From Trichopria drosophilae (Eukaryota; Arthropoda; Insecta; Hymenoptera; Diapriidae), in assembly GCA_030407085.1 (NCBI GenBank), contig CM059582.1:210644001-210708000 (forward strand): a stretch of DNA of 64,000 nucleotides, written 5' to 3'. The translations under genes were made by a program, and so were the position numbers. This document shows, piece by piece, positions 54,601 to 64,000 of this stretch (the first letter of the stretch is position 1; each line of letters starts with the position of its first letter). The notes under the pieces were generated by a model. That model did not search any database. It worked only from the letters and a program-made list of their open reading frames with translations, and was not told the DNA's origin.

Positions 54601-57600
54601 ATGCGACCAACTTGTCTTTACTCATATGCCGAATAATTTAATTGTCCACGATGAGAGACAAATTTAATAATATTGACTAAAAACAGGATTGACCTATTCT
54701 GTCACGCCGAGTTCATTAAATTAATAATATATTCATAAACAAGTTTTGTTTTGAAGTTACTTCAATAGTGTTTTTTATCATGCATGGCACAATTCTTGAT
54801 TTCGCGCCCTAGGTTGTAACCAGCGGGCGCGATTTTCCGAGAACTACATCCAACGTATTAAAATAGTACATTATGTAACTAGTGCGCAAAAGAGTGATTC
54901 TCGTACCGCGGCGGTAGACAAACCCATTACAACCGATTTTTTATCGGGCAAAATGTGTTTCGAAATTCTGATTAAATGATATAATTATCTGTTTGGATAC
55001 GGTGAGGTTATTTTAAGAAACGGTTAATTTACATGCACGGTTTTAATAATTTAACCCTTAAAAGGTTCACTTCTGCTTTTCGTTGGCCTCTGAATATAAA
55101 TAAACCCTATAAAGCACAGGAGCCAACATGGGGTCCCAATGACCCCAGTGGATCTTTTAAAGATTATTCAATGCATCAAAACACTTTTCATTACACCATT
55201 TAATTAAAATATGTGATGACATTTACACAATTTTCAAAAAAATGTTCCCTTATCGTCCGAAACGAGAAAAGTAGGTATGTCACATTCAGCTCAGTTTTTC
55301 CAGTAAAATGATTTTTGTTCTATTTTTAATATATACCTTTTCCACTAGTTTTAAGTATTCTATTTCGATTTCCGCCGAAAAATTGTAACAAAGCGATTAT
55401 TTATTCAAAATTTGTACAAATTAAAATAAAAACACCGTAACTTTTTAAGTTTTTTTTTACAGTTTTCACGATTTCCTCCATTAACCCGGGTTGATATCAA
55501 TATTTTGATATAATATTTTTTAAACGCAACTCATAATGAATATTTACAATTTTAGAACAAATTCACAAAGGTAAATTACATATAGTGTCCATTACGGATC
55601 CGCCATTTTGAATTTATGAACTCAACATTATTATAATCTTTGCACATAACCGGACAAGATTAATACCATCATTATAACACTAAAAAAAACTTTCTGTGTT
55701 CACTATTTCATGAAATTGATAATTTTTAATAAATCTGTTTCGTTACGTGGCCATTTTGAATCGGCCATTGTTATAAAATATATTCTAGCATATTATTTAT
55801 ATTCAACAATTGAGATTACTTTGCATGTATGTATTTCATCGCTTATTACTCGTTTCAGCGAGGAAATTGTTAAAAAAGAGACCTAAAAATCCTGACATTC
55901 TAATTTTATTTTGCAATGTTTTGTGTAAATAATGTTTTTTTTAAATTTTTTCGACCGGAATCGATGAAGCATGCTTGAAAATAATAGAAAAAGCATCTAT
56001 CAAAACTTAAAAGAAATTTATTTATTGGAGAAACAGAGCTGAAGTTGATGTACCAGCTTTTTTCATTTCAGAATGAAAAGGGTTAAGGTATGTTTTTTCT
56101 TTTGTAAATAATGCAAGTAAAAAGAAAGTGTCGACATATTGTATATATGCAATGAGTTCGTAAGCACATATGGTAGAAACGTTAATGGCAACATAAGGTC
56201 TTATGCAGTGGACGATAAGGAATGTGTAGTAATTATTTTTACTGACCTAAACTTATTGCGAGAATTCCGCGATCGTTATCGCATCCCCTATTTATCTTTT
56301 TTACGACCTGTTTGGTAAATGACATTTATCATCCTTCACTTAACCACCTGTTGTACCATAGGTAAAAAGAAGGCCGACAAATCGTCTAAAATTCAAATCC
56401 CGTCATGGTTTACCAAATTAAATCATGTTATTGCCACTTTTATTACTCTCTTAAACTTCTCGTTAAAAAATGATTTATGGGGAATGAAAGGGGCGTGATC
56501 AACTCGTTCGATAATTGGTTTGGATTTAACAAAAGGACTTCAAAGGTTCATTGACAAAATTATTCCAGTAACCGTTTGGCACATGTTTGTTGATTTACGT
56601 AATTTAATCACTATTTCGATGCTGAAATAAATACGAAAAGAATATTTGTTGATATGGGTAAGTTAAATCAGATGGAATTAATTTTAAAGAACTATCCAAC
56701 AAGTGACAGGGTGTCCTGGTCAGGTGATCGATGCACTAGTTGTGAAATTCGAACCCCCGACCTTCGGTATTCCTGTGTTAAATTAAACACGTTCCAAGTT
56801 AGGGAGGAAGCAGCTGTTGAGATTTTAAGATGAAATTCCTCACCTCTCGTCTGGACCTTTTTTATATCACACGATGCTTCTACTCAGTTACCGTTACGTA
56901 ATCTTGAAAACTTTTTCTGAATAAATTTTAATTGGTATTTCCATCAACAAAATTTTTCATAAATTTATTACTTTTATCATAATCTACTAATAATTTGTAT
57001 CATTTATAAGACTGTTATACATTAATAAGAATAATTGACAGTAAACAAATATTAAAATGATGCAAAATAAAGATACTTTTATTATGGACGAAGCAAATGC
57101 TAAAAGAATTAGGTTTTTAGATTTATTATTAACTATAAAACTAAATTAGTTAGAGATTGGTATAGTAAAAGTACTTTTATATTAGTTTTAAGGACTGTTT
57201 TGAATTTGACGCCTAAAAGCAAATTTTACGCATTCTAGTACCAAAGTGTATTTTAAACTGTAAAATATCGAATTGAATATAGCTCACCCGTTTCAAAGGA
57301 GTTTTTAAGATATACTCATCAACGTAAATCAAAAACCCCGAATAAGTTGTGAAAAAGATTTCTTAAAATTCCATTCATTAAATTGGATACATTTCTCATT
57401 ATGATCCTAGTCAGTTGTCCAATTATTAATGTTTATTTGTGAAATTAACAAAAAATTCCTGATAAAAATGAAAATTAAGTTACCATCAATCCCATCAGAT
57501 ATCGTGAATATTAAAGTCTTTGTATTCTTCACATATAAGCGGAGAGCACCCAACATCATGATGTACATTCATTGTCCAGCAACCGCTGAAGCGATGTTAC

Positions 57601-58070
57601 AATACGCGCTTCGTCATCTGCATCAATGAACAGTAAATGACCCGACTTGGTACGATTAAACTGCAATCGTAGAATAATCCGCCAGTGACATCAACGCAGT
57701 GGTCGGTACTAGGAGATTAAACCGAGAAGCCTACAATTTGTCACTTTACTACCTCGACAACCGCAAACCTACCAACTATCTCTTAGGCTTCATTTTATCG
57801 CGACGTGAAATTAGGTTTCATTAATATAATTCGAATGATACTTAGAATTCTGAGTTCAAGTATACCTGTTTCATTGATAATGTGGAAAATAAAAAAGGGG
57901 CTTATAAATAGATCATAGATACTTCAAAATTGAGACGGGTTTATGTGAATTCGGAACATAATAGGAAGTTTCCAGTTTGAATTCTAGATATTCACGACCA
58001 TGACTCCTGATTTGGCGTCAATCATAACCTGATCCTGACTGGCAAGAATAGCTGAAATGCATTAAAATCA
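54601..58070. other. AT-rich spacer with ATGGCGG-type repeat units
   Basis: GGATCCGCCATTTTGAATTT at 55597 and GTGGCCATTTTGAATCGGCC at 55747 belong to the repeat of 3360-3790. A tRNA-like B-box GGGGGTTCGAATTTC (minus strand, about 56740-56756) has no convincing cloverleaf around it. No gene supported. Confidence 0.45.
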
Positions 58071-58079
58071 GGGGCTGGT

Positions 58080-58360
58080 AACGCTACGCTATGGAAACTT
58101 GCGTCATTTGTTTTGAGACAAATTTCGAAAGGATGAACTAATCCGCAATATATTGCTATTGTTCTCCCGATCTTTGCAAATATATGTTTACCCCTCTCCC
58201 ACACATTTTTACTGTCTTGTGTAAGAGGAAGGGAGTTTGGAAGGGGAAAATGCGCGAGAATCCATGATGTTGTGGGAGGCACAGGATGTTTGACGCGCCG
58301 CTATGCGGCGTAGTTCATCGGCCTCAACAAAGCGACAGTGAAAAATCGGTTAATGATCAA
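58080..58360 (+). mobile_element. MITE family B, copy 4
   Basis: Starts near CTATGGAAACTTGCGTCATT and CAAATTTCGAAAGGATGAAC, and ends TAGTTCATCGGCCTCAACAA with TGAAAAATCGGTTAATGA. The best-preserved partner of the copies at 41575 and 62400. Confidence 0.78.
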
Positions 58361-58639
58361 AATTGGGTCTTGATTTATGTCGGTGAGTAAATTTTATGCA
58401 TGAAAACATGGTATCTTTATAGTTTGGAGTTCAGGAAACACGAATATTTTAGTAAAAACTGAATATTTTTATATTTTCAATGTTTTCTGTCTACACCTAG
58501 ACTTTACTAATAATCGAGACCCAAATTTTACTCCATTACAGTAATTCTTACTGTCCCAGACCAAATTACGTTTGTATTGTATTACATGCAGTCCACGAGG
58601 TTATCGAATATTTTTGATCGATTGATTAAATTATCATAC

Positions 58640-59230
58640 ATGCACCCAAGTTGGCAACAGATTTCTTATTGCCACTCCAGTTAACAGAATGTCGAATGCC
58701 GCGCATCTTAATTTCATCCACATCACGTAGAGGTCACGTAGAATTACCACTGGTCGTCCCTTTCACCTTTGCGCCTCGCACAGTACAGTTGAATTCATTA
58801 CGATCCACGGCACATTGTGTGTTACGTGATACTCTTGTGCAGGTACAAATACTGTATTTCTCGAAAAAAGTTGGATTCGAGGTATTGAGCCGCGTCCCTG
58901 CGCACAATGCGCGATCAGTACGGATGACCCCACGTGGCCCGCAATTGCGTATCATACATCGAACCTCGGGCTTTCCTGTGACGATTAATCTTGTTCGTGC
59001 TGCAAAGCGTCGCATCGATGTATCCGTCACAAAAGCTCCCAAAGAGAGTAATTTTCCTCTACTTCTTCCGTCAAATCGACCGTAAAACTCGCCCCCGAAG
59101 ATCCGATAATCAACCCGCCGTTGCAGAATGCGGGGCGTATACGCGTTTCCGAAGCCCATATCTACCTCGCAGATTGCCACTTACACCAATGACGCTTTAC
59201 AATTACACGCATAGTCGTTACTGAAACTAA
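58640..59230. other. GC-richer island with long ORFs on both strands
   Basis: The plus frame 58651-59085 (144 codons) follows an acceptor-like ttattgccactccAG. The minus frame 59180-58734 (148 codons; first ATG at about 59159) gives a Cys-containing product (CMIRNCGPRG, YSICTCTRVSRNTQC, NEFNCT). Neither resembles a family I know. The sequence is less biased than the other GC islands, so a real exon on one strand is possible, but so is chance openness. Confidence 0.25.
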
Positions 59231-60189
59231 TACACCTGCAGTTTCCTCAGCAATACTGATGAGGATTGTGCGTCCACCAGATATGCATTCAAAAAAGCTT
59301 CGATGGGAATTTATGTTCAAAGTTAACTACACATTTTTCTTCATGGGTTTGTGTCGCTTTTTGCTCAATTTACAATCGGATTTTCCCGATTGCTTATAAA
59401 GAGCTGTAAATAAATCCTCTATATTAGACAAATTTTGACATCTTAGTTTGCGATCTCTGGCCTCTAACAAATGCTCTAGGGGTTTATATTGTCAGCACTT
59501 TGAATTGATCATTTGAGAATCTTTACTTTTATAGGTTTCATGAATTTGACTACCTACTTAGACTTGAATTTGGGCCAGAAGAAATGTTTCTGAAAATATG
59601 GAGCGATCGTTTAACTGCCATAATTCATGACAGATCTGTATCAAATCTTCACTATGTCAGATAATCGGTAATCAAGATATCTATTTTGGATCTAAGCTAG
59701 AAAATACTTTCTGTTTCTGTTAAGCCAGACTAGACGCGCGGTGAGCAATAAACTGCCAATCAATTTTTTTGCGATTTTGGCAATCCTGTAACGATGCAAG
59801 TTCGGCGACCATTTAGTTATTAAGCGTAGTTCAGTGGTATATCCATTTTTATAATGATATTATGGACAGTGGCTAGCATCATACTCAGAAACTAGAGTTG
59901 CAACCTCGTGGTATTTGACCATTTCACCAAATGTTACTCTTTCTATATAAACCTAAACGCATTTTCTGTTGATGGTATGCATCAAATGTTTTAATGTTCA
60001 ACATAGAAATAACAGATGTTAAATCATAGATACGTTGATGATGACCGACGTATAATCAAAGTGGATTTTGCCAACTAAGCAAAATTTGGGCGAAATGTTA
60101 ATAGACTTTTCACTTTAACACCTTGCCCACGATCTTCCGAAGCTGCCTCTGATATCTGGTGTACTATAATCGTAAGTTGTACTGCGTCC

Positions 60190-61720
60190 AGGCCAGCTGG
60201 TCACGTACAAAGGGTGACGTGGTCTGCAGCGTTTATCGGGTCGCTCGTTAGAAGCTCAGCGAGGAATCTATTATTCCCCTGGACACCCAGTGCATCGGGA
60301 TGGATAGATAGGTGGATAGATAGACGGGGCAGATAGATGCATGCCGCGCGCTCGACTCCGCGGAAGGGATGACGTTACGCGTTGGGTGGGTTGGGTTGGG
60401 GTTGGGTTGGCATGGGTTGAAAGGGGGCATTGCACACGTTGCTGGTTGCAGAGAGGCAGACGAACGAGGCAGAAGGGTGCGAGAGGAGACGGCGGGATGG
60501 TTCTCTCGCTGATTACGTCGCAGGATGGCCAGAGCGCGAGGATGCCGTCGGTTGCCGGCGGTGCTGCGACGAGGCCGAGCTTGGTCCGGATAGCGAATAT
60601 CCGCAATGTCCTACCAACCCCGTGCTTTCTCTATCTCTCTCGGTCTCCATTTCTCTCTCACTTCTACGTCTCTCTCCAACTCTCTTTATCTCTTCTTCGG
60701 CCTCTCTCTTGCTCATTCCAGCCATCCACTCTGTTCGCTCCCGGGTGCTGCAGGCAAGGCCCTAAGCTAAACTAAGCCACGGATGGTGTAGGGTATAGGA
60801 TAGCGACGGGATAGTGTAGGACAGGATAGAGGATAGGACAGTATCCACCCAACCACCTCCTCGTGTAGAAACCTTGCTCGCTCTTCCTCTCGCTCTCCTC
60901 GTACACCCTCTGGCTGTCCTTCTCGTTGCTTTCCCATCCTCCCTCTAGGTCTCACTCTCCGGTCGCAAAGCACCCGTATATATACGTATATCCACGGGTC
61001 TCTTTCCACCATGGTATTTCTCGTAGATGGTTGTCTCCTTCTATTACCCACGTCTCTGGGATGTGCGGTGCTGTATCGTATCGCTGCTTCTCGCTCCAAC
61101 GCATAGCAGAGACGAGAAACGCGAGACGGTCGAGGACGAGCGAGTTCTTCGCCCAACCTACCCCCAAGCCGCCCCACAGACCCCCGGGGGGGTTAGTTAG
61201 GGGTGGTATATTGACGGCCGGCGTCGCGAGGACGCCTATACTTAGTGCCGGCGAACCGACGCGTTTCCCGCGTCCCTCCACCTACCTATCGCACTCTCCT
61301 CGCGCTCTCGCGTCCAACCCTGCCTTCGCGCCCGACCCCATCCTATTTCCTATGCCTTCTACCGTCACCCAACCACCCACTATGCCGCCTCGTCGAGCAG
61401 AACAGAGCCACCCTTCCTGGCCCTCCGACTCGGGCAAAGGGGCTTGCCAGTTCCCTGCTGTGTGTGCAAATACATGTGCCTGTGTATTCGCGGTTCTGTG
61501 AAGGTATGTGTATGTGTTTGCCTATGTGGCCATTCCTCTCTCTCTCTCTGCCACTCTCCCTCTCTCCATTTATACGCTCTTCTACTTGTCTCTTGTCGAT
61601 CTATGTGGGTGTAAGCGAATACACATGCCCGGATATTCACGTAGGTAACGCGAGGTCGTAGCAGCATCGTTGAATTCGCGCGCGATTCTTCCGTCGCACG
61701 AATAGTCAAGTAAGAAAATC
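60190..61720. promoter_or_regulatory. GC-rich island, possible promoter or 5' exon region
   Basis: Long GC- and CpG-rich stretch with (GGGTT)-like runs near 60385-60420, CT-rich blocks (CTCTCTCGGTCTCCATTTCT at 60634) and GTGTGTATG-type runs near 61510. Several 100-190-codon frames open on both strands have biased Pro/Ser/Arg products, so I do not call a protein. Confidence 0.3.
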
Positions 61721-62399
61721 GCATATGGGAGAGAAAGGGTCTTACAAAAAAGCGTCAAGGGTACGAAAAGTGGAAAGTACGCTGAAACGGGGAGGAGTAA
61801 GTGCCGAAGAACGAAAATGTAGGGAGGAAAATTTAGGGGGAATTCGACTATTTGAGAATAGAATAATCATAATAATGTTAATAATGATTATTAATAATAG
61901 CGATAAGTAGTATAAATTCGAATATTAGGTATAAAAGAGTTGCTTCTTAATTGTTTCGACTTTTACTGGTCGTTCTTTGTTCGAGCGGCAGTATGGTACC
62001 TCTTTTAAACGTAAATGATTGATATTTATTTCACTGTCATTTAGCCAGCCATCCTGTTGACTAGTATACATTGAGTTCTTTGGAAATAAAAGTGCAAGTA
62101 GGTGCAATTATTAGATCATGAGGTCATTGCCATTGTTAGCCTTTTCTGTGTCACAGCGAAGGTGGATCAGAATATGAAATATATTTTGGATTTGTAATAT
62201 TATAATAGTCTTAAGATTGAAATTGGACTCCTCTTGAATCAATTTCACTTCTTTGACGTACTCCAACGGAGTTTCAATATCTCTACAGGAGTTGTTATAT
62301 GCGCCGCTGAGAAGGATACATGCACTGGTTCCCCTTCTATTGCATATGTTTCATTCCGAAAAAATGGGCGCCGATCTACCACGCTCCCTTAAAGGGCTG

Positions 62400-62690
62400 G
62401 TACTCCTTATGCTATACTATGGTAACTTGTACCGCCTGTTTTGAGTCAAGTTTCAAAGGGATGAAATAATCCGCAAGATGGGACTCCAACTGCCTTGTAC
62501 CTCCCTCTTTCACCTAATCTCTCACATTTCTAGCCCCCCTCTCTCGCGTTCCAGAACAATCGAAAGAGAAAACGAAAATCGGTGATGTGGTGAGAGGTAC
62601 AAGGTTCTTGACGCGCCGCTATGAAGTTCAGTTTATCGAATTCAAGAAAACGACTATGAAAACGTATTTAGTGCCATCCCCGTCACTGGA
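62400..62690 (+). mobile_element. MITE family B, copy 5
   Basis: CTATACTATGGTAACTTGTA, TTTCAAAGGGATGAAATAAT and CTTGACGCGCCGCTATGAAG align with the 58080 copy in order. Confidence 0.7.
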
Positions 62691-63599
62691 TTATATGCAT
62701 TTAAATTTGTATTGAAGTAGAAAGTATTCGTGGAAGAATTTATGAATTTGGAAGGGAATATGAAATGTGATGGGGTGTTCCCTAAGATTTATGCTTAGAA
62801 GGACTGATATACAGTGGCGAGTAGAAATTCCTCTAGTAACGAGGAAATGTATTTATCTGACTATTACCTCTATGGTGCTCAATAAGCATGTTAATGATGG
62901 AATCGAACATGGAAGGGAATAAATGTTTACCGTTCGTATTGGGGTTCTTTACTCTATATTGACCCATTGGATTATTAAAATAACTGCTGTTGTGGAGTAA
63001 GCTGTATACAATCTCTAGGCTGCATGCAGGTCTTCAGTGAACTGAAAATGCAGTCAAACCTAGCTTACTTCATTTTCTATGAGTTTGAAATTAACGCCAA
63101 TAGCTTAAAATTGTGTGTTCATTGGTTTTTTAGTTGTACGAGCGTTGTACATAGAATCATTGGATAATAAAAAGTTGCGACGCCTTGACACAAGATACGA
63201 CATGATGAGGTTGTTCATCTTAAAAGCATTACTGAAAAAGTTTCCTGATTCGCTCAAAACCAATTATGCTTAACAGAGATCTGAGATATTGAAAGTTTGA
63301 AGAGTTTCGCGGTGCTTAAAAAGTTCTATTAGGTAGACATCCAGTGTTGCTTGTAGTAACTTATTTGCGATATTTAGGAGTTCATATTGTATACTGAAGT
63401 TACCACATGTACATATTAAGGAAGGGTTGAATTGCCGACTTGTCTGTGAATTGCAAAAAGAAATTACTTTTGGAAGGTAAGTACTAAAAGAGTTCACGAA
63501 ATCCACCTAAAAGAATTATAAATTACAAAAAGTGTAATTAATTAATGGGAATGCAAGTGCTCGCATCATCCTCTCATCCCATCAAAGATCCAGTGGAAC

Positions 63600-63870
63600 C
63601 TTATTCAAAGAGACGTTATGAATATGTAAAAGTGAAATGATAAAAAGGGAAAGCAAGTGAAAGTAAAAGGAGGAAACGAGGATATAAAAGTTATGAAGTA
63701 GCGGATCGTAAAACCTGAGCAAAAGAAGAAAGAGTCGGAAAGAAAAGAACAGTTTCATACAGAAGCCGGAACAAGCGTATATATCGGTATAATATCATTT
63801 ATGAAAGGGAAACAATGAAAGTGAAAGAGAATGAGAGGAAATGGGAGAATGGCAAAGAGCCAGAGCACAA
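63600..63870. repeat. Purine-rich block
   Basis: A/G-biased plus strand (GAAAGAGAATGAGAGGAAAT near 63822). It may be an inverse relative of the pyrimidine blocks at 49560 and 54130. Confidence 0.5.
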
Positions 63871-64000
63871 CAACTGAAATAATAATTAATGGACGGGAGG
63901 TTCGAAGATGCATAGATATGTAAATAACGACAGAAAATGGCTCCTAATCGCTGACTAATAGTGTAATAATTTGGTCGATAAATTTAATTAAATCTATCCA

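Noticed and set aside
56700..56815. tRNA-like sequence on the minus strand (B-box GGGGGTTCGAATTTC)
   Set aside because: The B-box is good and an A-box-like stretch lies about 42 bp before it, but I could not draw acceptor, D and anticodon stems. It may be a SINE head or chance. tRNAscan would settle it.
60271..61724. Overlapping ORFs of 110-190 codons on both strands
   Set aside because: Composition effect in a GC- and CT-rich island. No recognisable domain.

Overview
The window is an AT-rich insect nuclear sequence. A CCTAA/TTAGG telomere-type array at 52969-53041 excludes most flies, and Hymenoptera is my best guess, made with low certainty. Gene density is low. The only clearly supported gene is on the minus strand: nine exons between 22698 and 1939 encode the C-terminal ~704 residues of dynein regulatory complex subunit 7 (DRC7/CCDC135, 'lost boys' in flies), an axonemal protein of the nexin link. 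Splice sites and phases join all nine exons into one open frame ending in TGA at 1939-1941. This includes a 70-nt microexon at 6192-6261. The first ~180 residues expected for the family were not located upstream of 22698.

The DRC7 introns carry two Chapaev-like (CMC superfamily) DNA transposons with very long terminal inverted repeats. The first (6299-8494, ~490-bp TIRs, TTA duplication) lies about 35 bp from the microexon and keeps only the two ends of its transposase. The second (14856-19296, ~0.9-kb TIRs, ACGA duplication) carries a frameshifted transposase and sits inside an older palindromic MITE. Two uninterrupted relatives of that MITE, at 32411 and 52125, show the empty site.

The rest (about 22.7-64 kb) looks intergenic or intronic. 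It is dominated by small inverted-repeat elements: a TA-flanked MITE family, a five-copy MITE family, a piggyBac-type MITE (25214-26018), foldback elements (1-575, 32040-32170, 4765-4900), a two-copy palindromic family (26558, 47183), and TIR arms at 52499-53251 enclosing satellite units and the telomere-type array. There are also remnants of a Ty3/gypsy integrase (~47470-47680) and a possible psq-type helix-turn-helix (~31740-31895).

Several GC-richer islands (33830-34900, 37660-38130, 42680-42870, 58640-59230, 60190-61720) and purine- or pyrimidine-biased blocks may mark promoters or first exons of genes that continue elsewhere. No protein in them is recognisable. I saw no rRNA, convincing tRNA or CRISPR array.
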